Source of the DNA: Candidatus Rifleibacterium amylolyticum
GTDB lineage: Bacteria > Muiribacteriota > Ozemobacteria > Ozemobacterales > Ozemobacteraceae
DNA: 64,000 bases
Reading direction: 5' to 3'
Assembly: GCA_009917695.1 (NCBI GenBank)
Contig: JAACJG010000001.1
Span: 79,219-143,218, forward strand
In this document: piece by piece, positions 57,506-64,000 of the stretch
Layout: the number at the start of each line of letters is the position of its first letter
Position numbering within the stretch: the first letter of the stretch is position 1
The notes under the pieces: generated by a model
Told to the model about the DNA's origin: nothing
Database searches by the model: none
What the model saw: the letters and a program-made list of their open reading frames with translations, nothing else
Translations under genes and position numbers: made by a program

Positions 57506-58726
57506 ATGAACAACAGTGATTTTGCCAGTTTTCTCGAAGAGGCCCTGGGGCATGATGAATCGTTTTTTGACGTTGTATTACCTCGTCTTAAAAACCCGAC
57601 GGCTGCCCAGATGTCAGATCTCTGTCAGGTGCTGCAGTCAGATGGTGTCGTTGCCAGACAGCTTGTCGGTCGCCTGTTCAGCGAACACCTGGGCACAGTC
57701 GGGGCAGATTATCTGACAGGCAGGCTCGATATTGCTCAACCAAGACTGTTTATCGAGGCTGCTGCGATTCTTGGCCAGCTCCAATACGAGGCTGCTATAG
57801 ACGCTCTAGCCAAGGGACTTTTAAACTCAACTCCCGAACTGGTTCTGCCGGCAGTTAAGGCTCTGGCGATGATGCCATCTTCGCGGCGGGTAGACGACAT
57901 TCTGGTCGGTTTTTATCTCGATTTTCCTGATGAGATAAAGCTTTCACAGAGCATCAGATACCTGATCAGCCGGCAACAGACGCTGGTGCATGAAATGCTC
58001 GAAAAATATCGCTCGCTTTCGGCTGACAGACGCATGTGGGTGCTCAAATACCTGGCTGAAACCGGCAATCCCGAATCTCTTAAGCTGTTCTCAGAAGAAC
58101 TTCAGACTGAACCTCTGGAAAGAGGCCTTTATTGCATCAGAGGTCTTGGTCTTATCGCTTCTGACGCTTCAGTAGAAATACTTAAAAAACATGCCGCTCA
58201 TTCAGAGTGGTTTATCAGAAAGCGTATCATGGAAGCTTTTGGCGCTACCGGCAAAGCAAGCGCGATAGAACCTCTGCTTGGCGCTCTGCATGACGAGTCT
58301 TTGCAGGTGCGAACTGCAGCTGTGGAGAGTCTGTCGAAAGTGGGCAATCTTAACCCGGACCTGCTGGTTAAAAAGCTGGAAAGCACAGATCGCACCGTCA
58401 GAATAAACCTGGTCAGAGCGATGGGACAGCTTAAAAACGAAAAATTCGTATCAGCACTGATCGATCTGCTCAAAGATCGAGATCTTTTATTCTTCAGTAT
58501 TGACGCTATCGGCGACCTTGGCTTTGCTCAGGCAGAATTTTCGTTGCGCCGGTTGCTTAAAGATGAAATCTGGTTCAATCGACTCAATGCTCTTGAAGCG
58601 CTTGCCAAGCTGCCTGTTCAGGGGCTTAATCAGATTGCGCTCGAGGCCAGCCAGGATGAGAACGATATGGTGCGTAATGCCGCTGCCAGAATTCTGGCTG
58701 GCATAAAAAAAACGCGACCGACTTGA
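57506..58726 (+). CDS. HEAT-repeat protein
   Basis: The predicted protein has 406 residues of tandem helical HEAT/PBS-lyase-like repeats across nearly the whole length, for example SEWFIRKRIMEAFGATGKA, SLQVRTAAVESLSKVGNLN, DRTVRINLVRAMGQLKNE and DMVRNAAARILAGI. It is a protein-binding solenoid, probably cytoplasmic. It begins 8 bp after the DUF6941 gene. It ends 3 bp before the converging HPt-CheW gene with no terminator visible. Confidence 0.8.
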   Translation: MNNSDFASFLEEALGHDESFFDVVLPRLKNPTAAQMSDLCQVLQSDGVVARQLVGRLFSEHLGTVGADYLTGRLDIAQPRLFIEAAAILGQLQYEAAIDALAKGLLNSTPELVLPAVKALAMMPSSRRVDDILVGFYLDFPDEIKLSQSIRYLISRQQTLVHEMLEKYRSLSADRRMWVLKYLAETGNPESLKLFSEELQTEPLERGLYCIRGLGLIASDASVEILKKHAAHSEWFIRKRIMEAFGATGKASAIEPLLGALHDESLQVRTAAVESLSKVGNLNPDLLVKKLESTDRTVRINLVRAMGQLKNEKFVSALIDLLKDRDLLFFSIDAIGDLGFAQAEFSLRRLLKDEIWFNRLNALEALAKLPVQGLNQIALEASQDENDMVRNAAARILAGIKKTRPT

Positions 58727-58729
58727 TAT

Positions 58730-60250
58730 TTATTCTTCGACCTGCTTGCCGAATACTATGCGATGAGCGTTGAGCATGATGACGATTTTGTTGTCTATCT
58801 TGCCGACGCCACGCAGGTATTCGATATCAACGCTTTCGCTGACACGACTGGGTGGTTCGATGGCTGATTCCGGCAGGCGAATAACTTCCTGAACGCTGTC
58901 AACCAGAAAGCCGGCCTTAACTTTTTCTTCTTCGAAAGACAAAATGATGATCTGGTTGCTGGGCTTGCGCTCAATTTCAGCCAGTCGCAATCTTCTACGT
59001 GTATTGATAACCGGCACAATTTCGCCGCGCAGGTTTATAACGCCGTCTATATAGTGCGGCGCCTTGGGTACTCTTGTGATTGGATGTCCGCTGAGGTTGA
59101 TGATCGCTTCGACCTGCTGAATTTCAAGTGCATAGGTTTCGCCGGCCATGGTAAAGGTCACCAGCTGCACCAGTTCTATTACTTCCTTGGCCTCTTCTTC
59201 CTCTTCCGGTGGTGTTTCGCCGGCGGGAGGAGCGGCTGGCGGCGCTGGCGGAACTACTGGAGCCCCAGCCATCGGGTTGTGTACTTCATAATTGGCCGGT
59301 GCAGCCTGTACCGGTGGCGCAACGGGAGCCGCTCTGGGTGCAGGTGCAGATGGTTGGGGTGGTTGCTGATAAACCGGTTCCGCCGCTGGAGCTTCGTAGG
59401 CTGGAGCAGCAGCCGGAGCTGGTGCAGCAGCTTCACCTGCATCCGATATATCTGCCAATTCTATGGTTTCGAGCTCAGATATCGATTCAAGAGCGTCTTT
59501 GATCTGTTCTATCGACTTGTCGGTAACAAGAACCATCTTGAATGACTTGTCGAACTTTTCGTTTTCGAGATCTTTTACTTCAGGGTTTGACTTGGCAATA
59601 TCGCATTGCAAGTCATCGAGGGTGCGCAAAACCATGAATACGCGCGGCCCTTTGAGAAGACAATCTGCAACCAGTGCTATTTTTAAAAGAAGAACGTTTT
59701 TGCCGGCATCTCCTGCTTCTTCGAGCCCTGAAAGTTCAAAATCGGTCAGCCCCATATCGCTTAGATCAGCAGAAACGCCGCCGCCACCTTTTTTGCCTCC
59801 GCCTGTGGGGGAAGCTGCAGCAGGTGCTGCGGCTGCTGGAGCCGCTGCCGGTTCCGGGGCGCCACCGCCGCTCGCCAGCCCGGAAAGCTTGGCTGACAGC
59901 TCGGAGAGGTCTATGCCAGAGTCGGTTTGCTCAATACTGTCATTGACCAGGGTTCTGAGGACGTCGAATGTTTCAAAAATAGCATCGATGACCGCTGAGG
60001 TTACTGGAATCTGATGCGTGCGCAGCTTATCGAGAATATTTTCCATCTCGTGGGTGAGATGGGCAATTTTCTCGAAGCCCATTGTCGCCGACATGCCCTT
60101 GAGCGTGTGTGCTGCTCTGAAAATCTCTTCAACCGCCTCAAGATTCGATGGATTCTGCTCAAGGCTGAGCAGACACTTGTCCATCGTGTCGAGATTTTCG
60201 CGGGAGCCATCTATATAGGCGCCCATATATTCGGAAAGATCGAGGTTCAA
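58730..60250 (-). CDS. HPt-P2-CheW fusion protein, a CheA-like coupling protein without kinase domains
   Basis: The protein has 506 residues. Residues 1-125 form a CheA P1/HPt domain with the phosphorylatable His48 in FRAAHTLKGMSATMGF. After an Ala/Gly/Pro linker, residues ~180-285 form a CheY-binding P2 domain (FMVLRTLDDLQCDI ... FDKSFKMVLV). After a second A/P-rich linker, residues ~355-505 are a CheW domain, with PHYIDGVINLRGEIVPVI and VDSVQEVIRLP. Dimerisation (P3) and kinase (P4) domains are absent. The CheW part resembles free CheW rather than CheA P5. P1 and P2 are close paralogues of those in the CheA 37 bp upstream, which could phosphorylate it in trans. The ATG follows a GGAGG SD. 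Confidence 0.9.
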   Translation of the reverse strand: MNLDLSEYMGAYIDGSRENLDTMDKCLLSLEQNPSNLEAVEEIFRAAHTLKGMSATMGFEKIAHLTHEMENILDKLRTHQIPVTSAVIDAIFETFDVLRTLVNDSIEQTDSGIDLSELSAKLSGLASGGGAPEPAAAPAAAAPAAASPTGGGKKGGGGVSADLSDMGLTDFELSGLEEAGDAGKNVLLLKIALVADCLLKGPRVFMVLRTLDDLQCDIAKSNPEVKDLENEKFDKSFKMVLVTDKSIEQIKDALESISELETIELADISDAGEAAAPAPAAAPAYEAPAAEPVYQQPPQPSAPAPRAAPVAPPVQAAPANYEVHNPMAGAPVVPPAPPAAPPAGETPPEEEEEAKEVIELVQLVTFTMAGETYALEIQQVEAIINLSGHPITRVPKAPHYIDGVINLRGEIVPVINTRRRLRLAEIERKPSNQIIILSFEEEKVKAGFLVDSVQEVIRLPESAIEPPSRVSESVDIEYLRGVGKIDNKIVIMLNAHRIVFGKQVEE

Positions 60251-60287
60251 CCCCTGACCTCCTTGAATGCGAGCAGATTTATCAAGA

Positions 60288-62633
60288 TCATTGTATCGCC
60301 TGTCCTTTCTGGAAGAACGACGGGATGTCGAGAATCAGTGCAATACTGCCGTCACCACGCATGGTGGCTCCCATAATGCCGGGTAACCCGCTGAGCAGGT
60401 TGCCAAGCGATTTGATAACGATTTCCTGCTGGCCAAAAAGTTCGTCGACCATGAACCCGGCCCGCTTTTCACCAGACGCGCAGACAACCATCGAAAGCTC
60501 GTCTTCCTTGGCCTCAAGAGCTCTTCGCTGTTCATCTGTTGTCGGTACGTTGAGAACGTTACGCAATCTGATTATCGGCAGAACTTCACCACGCAGGAGA
60601 GTGACTTCCTGGTGCTGCACAATATTGATATCAGCCTTGGTGATGTCCATGGTCTCGAGCACTGACCCAAGTGGAATTGCGAACATTTCTTCACCAACCT
60701 TGACCATGAGTGCCGGAAGAATAGCCAGAGTCAGCGGCAGCTTGATGGTCACGCGCGAGCCCTCGCCAACCTTAGATTCGAGCTCGAGCACTCCGTTAAG
60801 GTCTTCGAGTTTGGCTTTAACTGCATCCATGCCGACGCCGCGGCCAGAAAGATCGCTCACTACCTGTGCCGTAGAAAAACCGGGCAGAAAGATAATCTTG
60901 ATGATTTCTTCCGGCGGCATCTTGGCAATCTGTTCGGGAGTGAAAAGTCCGCGCTCTATTGCCAGGCGGCTGATTACCGTCGGGTCTACTCCCTTGCCGT
61001 CATCGATGACTTCAATAAGTACATTGTTGCCTTCGTGACGCGCTATCAGAGTTATCGTACCAACATCTGGTTTTCCCTTGGCTATACGATCTTCTGGCAT
61101 TTCTATGCCATGGTCGATGGCATTTCGGATCAGATGCACCATCGGGTCACCGATTTCATCGATAACCGTTCTGTCCATTTCAGTTTCTTTGCCTTCGAGG
61201 ACAAGATTGATTTTTTTATTGAGCTTTTTCGACAGATCGCGGACCATGCGCGGAAAACGGTCGAAAACCTGTTCGATTGGGACCATACGAACCTGCATGA
61301 CAACATTTTGTAGAGAAGCGCTGATCTGGGAAACGCGCGAAAGCGCTTCGTTGAGGTCTTTCAGCTTATGAGCCGCACCGATATCTTCAAGGCGGGTTCG
61401 GTTGATTACCAGCTCTCCGACGAGGTTCATCAAGTCGTCGAGACGTTTCATGTCAACGCGAACCGTCTGGCTGCCACGTTTATCAGCAGCCTGTGAAGCC
61501 GCTTTTTTGTCTGGTGGTTTTGGCGGACCTCCGGCTGGAGGCTTTGGCGGAGGTGGAGGTGGAGGTGGGGGAGGAGGAGGAGCCGCCTGCTTTGTTGCTG
61601 GTGTTGCTGCGGCAGGAGCTGCTGCAGCCTGTACTGGCTGTGAAGCCTGCGTCGGTTTTGCTGGCTGTTGAGCCTGCGCCGACTTTGCTGGTTGTGGCTG
61701 CGGTGGCGGAGGTGGTGGGGCAGGGGTCGGTTTTGGCTCAGGTTTTGGCGGCTCGGGAGCTGGTGCCGACTTTGCGATTACTGCTGCTCCTGGCTGTAGC
61801 TCAAAATCTTCTGGCTTTAGTCGCGTAACTTTAACCGAATCAATTTCTGATATTGATTCGATAGCATATTTTACTGCTTCATCATCAGCTTCACCGAGCA
61901 ATACCATTTTGAAGGACAGATCGAACTTCTCTTCTTCAATGTCTTTTGTCTCGGGCACCGACTTGATGATTTCACATTTGAGGTCTTCAAGGCAGCGGGC
62001 AACCATGAATGCGCGTGGGGCTTTCAGCAGACAGTCTGGAACAAGTGTTACGACCATCAATAGAATGTGTGAGCCGCGCTGATGAGCTTCTATCAGCAGC
62101 TGCTGCTCAAATTCGTTCATCGATATGTCTGCCAGCTCAAGAGCCAGCTGTGATTCGTCTGACTGCTGTGGTGCCACCGGCTTTTCTGCAATAACCGGCT
62201 TTTCGTCGGCGGCGACCGTTTTGGCTTCAACCTTGCTTGCTACGGATTTGCCTTTTGCAGCATCCTGAAGCTTGTGGACGATGGCATCGATGTCAACGCC
62301 TGAATCGGTTGCTTCGATGCTGTCATTGACAAGAGTGCGCAGAACATCGAATGTTTCAAAAACCACGTCGATGATGGCTGGGCTGACTTCTATCTGTCGA
62401 TTGCGCAGCTGGTCAAGAATGCTTTCCATTTCGTGGGTAAGATGGGCAACTTTCTCAAAACCCATGGTAGCCGACATTCCCTTAAGGGTATGCGCGGCTC
62501 TGAAAATCTCGCCGACGGCCTCCAGATTGCTGGGGTCCTGCTCGAGGGCGAGGAGAAATTTGTCCATCAGGTCGAGGTTCTCGCGCGAACCATCGACATA
62601 CATTCCCATGTATTGGGACAGATCGATGTCCAT
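60288..62633 (-). CDS. cheA: chemotaxis histidine kinase CheA
   Basis: The predicted protein has 781 residues in five domains. P1 (1-125) has His48 in FRAAHTLKGMSATMGF. P2 (~165-275) is of the Thermotoga/Firmicutes type (CLEDLKCEIIKSVPETKDI). A Pro-rich linker (~280-385) includes 12 consecutive prolines. P3 (~395-460) starts VRVDMKRLDDLMNLVGELVI. P4 has the N-box HLIRNAIDHGIE, the G1 box DDGKGVDP and SGRGVGMDAVK. P5 (~640-781) is CheW-like. It phosphorylates CheY and CheB in response to receptors. A perfect -10 TATAAT lies upstream. It is followed on the same strand by the HPt-P2-CheW gene and preceded by flhF. Confidence 0.95.
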   Translation of the reverse strand: MDIDLSQYMGMYVDGSRENLDLMDKFLLALEQDPSNLEAVGEIFRAAHTLKGMSATMGFEKVAHLTHEMESILDQLRNRQIEVSPAIIDVVFETFDVLRTLVNDSIEATDSGVDIDAIVHKLQDAAKGKSVASKVEAKTVAADEKPVIAEKPVAPQQSDESQLALELADISMNEFEQQLLIEAHQRGSHILLMVVTLVPDCLLKAPRAFMVARCLEDLKCEIIKSVPETKDIEEEKFDLSFKMVLLGEADDEAVKYAIESISEIDSVKVTRLKPEDFELQPGAAVIAKSAPAPEPPKPEPKPTPAPPPPPPQPQPAKSAQAQQPAKPTQASQPVQAAAAPAAATPATKQAAPPPPPPPPPPPPKPPAGGPPKPPDKKAASQAADKRGSQTVRVDMKRLDDLMNLVGELVINRTRLEDIGAAHKLKDLNEALSRVSQISASLQNVVMQVRMVPIEQVFDRFPRMVRDLSKKLNKKINLVLEGKETEMDRTVIDEIGDPMVHLIRNAIDHGIEMPEDRIAKGKPDVGTITLIARHEGNNVLIEVIDDGKGVDPTVISRLAIERGLFTPEQIAKMPPEEIIKIIFLPGFSTAQVVSDLSGRGVGMDAVKAKLEDLNGVLELESKVGEGSRVTIKLPLTLAILPALMVKVGEEMFAIPLGSVLETMDITKADINIVQHQEVTLLRGEVLPIIRLRNVLNVPTTDEQRRALEAKEDELSMVVCASGEKRAGFMVDELFGQQEIVIKSLGNLLSGLPGIMGATMRGDGSIALILDIPSFFQKGQAIQ

Positions 62634-62687
62634 CAGTTGCCTCGGCTCATATCATTGTTTGACAGCATGCTGCATATAGAAATAAAT

Positions 62688-62693
62688 ATTATA
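62688..62693 (-). promoter_or_regulatory. possible -10 element upstream of cheA
   Basis: A perfect TATAAT on the minus strand lies 55 bp before the cheA ATG, in the 128-bp AT-rich flhF-cheA spacer. The -35 region (TTTCTA at 18 bp) is weak. No sigma28 TAAA/GCCGATAA pair was found. Confidence 0.35.
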
Positions 62694-62761
62694 CAGTAAA
62701 TCGGTATAAAATAGAAACTAATTAAATGCTTTCATGCAGAACCAGAGATGCGGGATAAGCT

Positions 62762-64000
62762 TCAAAATTCGGCGTCAGGAAAAAGACGCGAATTGAAGAA
62801 CTCGAAACTGGCTTTGCGAAAGTCTTCAGGAACTTTTTGCCCGTTAGTTATGTAGGCCAGTGATTTTCCTGTTTTGAATAATAATGCCAGCAGTGGGCCG
62901 ATAGTATTGGTTTCGTCGATCTTGGTGAAAATGAGATGATCGAAACCGACCCGGCCAAAGCATCTGATGGTATCTATCATATCAGTGTATTTTGAGGTCG
63001 CAGAGAGAACGAGATATTTTGAGGCCGAGGGCAGTTTTTCGATAAAGCCGCTCAGTTCGCACAGTTCATCAGTGTCCTTCGGGCATCGGCCTGCTGTGTC
63101 GACGATAATCAGGTCTTTGTCCTGGTGCCTGAGAATAGCCGGGTCAATCTCATCCGGCCTGTAGAGTATTTCCATTTCAGCTCCGATAATTTCAGCAAAT
63201 TGCTGAAGGTGATTTACTGCCCCGATTCTGTAAGTATCAAGAGTGAAGAGCGCTATGCTCTTTTGTTCGCGGGGGCATATTCCGTAAGCTGCCGCCAGCT
63301 TGGCAATAGTAGTGGTCTTGCCGACCCCGGTCGGACCAATGAAGACAACGACGGTTGGCCCGTTTTTGCTTTTGAATTCAATCTCCGGTGAAAATTTCAA
63401 CTTCCTCTCAAACCAACTGCAGGCTGCACGCAAAGCTTCGGCTGGCTGCCGAAGAGCGTTGGCTGGAAGGTGATCCTTGAGGTCGAAAACTACCTGGTCT
63501 GCTATTTCCAGAGGAGTTTCCATTGCCAGCAGGTTCTTTTTTACTTCAAAAAGGCCCTTTGGCAGGTCAGCTAGCTTGCGCTCAAGTACTTCGCCAGATT
63601 CGCGATTTAGATTTTGCAACATGGCAAATATCTGATTAACACGCGCTTCCATTGCAGATACCATCGACCTCACCTCGTCAGGCTCAGTATCAGGCGTAGT
63701 GCCTGAAGAGGCGCGTTGTGGTCGACTTTTCGCTTCAGGCTTTGGCAGCATTTTTTCCCGGCGTTGTCGCTCATCTTTGACAGCCATGATTTCAGCGAGC
63801 AGATCCTGGATCTGATGGGGTTCAAGACCAGGGTCGTTGATGCTTTGCGATCGTGGTTCGTCCTCGCCTTCCTGGATTGTTCTCAAACCATGTATTTCGC
63901 GCATGTTATGCGAAATTTTCTGAGCGTTATAGGCATGTATGCCGGGTTTGTATGGTGAAACAGTTTCGGCGGCAGCTGCGGCTGGCGGAGCTTTTGCTCT
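62762..64000 (-). CDS. flhF: flagellar SRP-like GTPase FlhF, 5' end outside window
   Basis: The frame remains open to the right edge, so 412 C-terminal residues are visible and the N-terminal B domain lies outside. An A/P-rich linker at the edge is followed by a charged N domain. The G domain has G1 VVFIGPTGVGKTTTIAKLAA, the insertion-box-like FTLDTYRIGAVNHLQ, G3 IIVDTAGRCPKDT and G4 FTKIDETNTIGP. FlhF directs flagellar number and polar placement with FlhG. An internal ATG at 63904 is not the start, since coding-quality sequence continues upstream. The gene precedes cheA on the same strand. Confidence 0.9.
   Translation of the reverse strand, partial: RAKAPPAAAAAETVSPYKPGIHAYNAQKISHNMREIHGLRTIQEGEDEPRSQSINDPGLEPHQIQDLLAEIMAVKDERQRREKMLPKPEAKSRPQRASSGTTPDTEPDEVRSMVSAMEARVNQIFAMLQNLNRESGEVLERKLADLPKGLFEVKKNLLAMETPLEIADQVVFDLKDHLPANALRQPAEALRAACSWFERKLKFSPEIEFKSKNGPTVVVFIGPTGVGKTTTIAKLAAAYGICPREQKSIALFTLDTYRIGAVNHLQQFAEIIGAEMEILYRPDEIDPAILRHQDKDLIIVDTAGRCPKDTDELCELSGFIEKLPSASKYLVLSATSKYTDMIDTIRCFGRVGFDHLIFTKIDETNTIGPLLALLFKTGKSLAYITNGQKVPEDFRKASFEFFNSRLFPDAEF

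Noticed and set aside
61402..61671. Plus-strand frame encoding a glycine-rich protein
   Set aside because: It is the antisense of the polyproline linker of CheA; its composition is explained by that repeat.
62634..62761. Sigma28 flagellar promoter before cheA
   Set aside because: A TATAAT box is present, but no TAAA plus GCCGATAA pair at the right spacing could be found.

Overview
The window is a gene-dense stretch of a bacterial chromosome of roughly balanced base composition. It encodes many Sec-type signal peptides, two type IV prepilin-like proteins, a Thermotoga/Firmicutes-type CheA, FlhF, MscS and many secreted hydrolases. This suggests a motile, probably diderm, free-living bacterium from a deep or poorly sampled lineage. 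The [FeFe]-hydrogenase maturase gene at the left edge points to anaerobic or fermentative hydrogen metabolism. A Riflebacteria-like origin is possible, but nothing in the sequence proves it and no marker was compared. No rRNA, tRNA or CRISPR array was found.

Layout. 1-5.8 kb: the 5' part of hydE, a large hybrid histidine kinase, and a secreted phospholipase D-like protein. 5.8-8.7 kb: a membrane-anchored zinc-ribbon protein divergent from a secreted proline-iminopeptidase-like hydrolase. 8.7-22.7 kb: a long minus-strand run with dcd, HEAT-repeat and TerB-like proteins, a YibE/F transporter, NUC1 nuclease, glyoxalase-fold protein, transketolase, a second PLD-like protein, glgX, an MBL hydrolase, ppiC, a methyltransferase and an esterase. 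22.8-29.5 kb: a small secreted protein, an interspersed stem-loop repeat, a uracil-DNA-glycosylase-like protein, a heterodimeric ABC exporter and a fatty-acyl-CoA ligase. 29.5-32.4 kb: a repeat-rich spacer, an M30-like lipoprotein metallopeptidase, and a REP-associated tyrosine transposase (RAYT) bracketed by near-identical palindromes. 32.4-45.7 kb: secreted peptidases and hydrolases, MscS with a winged-helix partner, uvsE, trxB, a 50-residue membrane protein, an EamA transporter and a HEFGH metallopeptidase-like protein. 45.7-51.2 kb: lysS, csp, ruvC in an overlapping cluster with two unknown genes, and a PmtA-like methyltransferase. 51.4-58.7 kb: unknown envelope proteins, two prepilin-like proteins, then alaS-ruvX-DUF6941-HEAT. 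58.7-64 kb: a chemotaxis/flagellar block of flhF (5' end outside), cheA and an unusual HPt-P2-CheW fusion.

The most notable system is the chemotaxis pair. A complete CheA (P1-P2-P3-P4-P5) sits directly upstream of a second protein that repeats its P1 and P2 domains closely but carries a true CheW domain in place of the kinase core. This would give a chemoreceptor array an extra phosphorylatable, response-regulator-binding coupling protein. The next most notable is the RAYT/REP module. Its palindromes abut or form the stop codons of both flanking genes, and the segment holding its start codon is a diverged copy of its own catalytic-tyrosine region.
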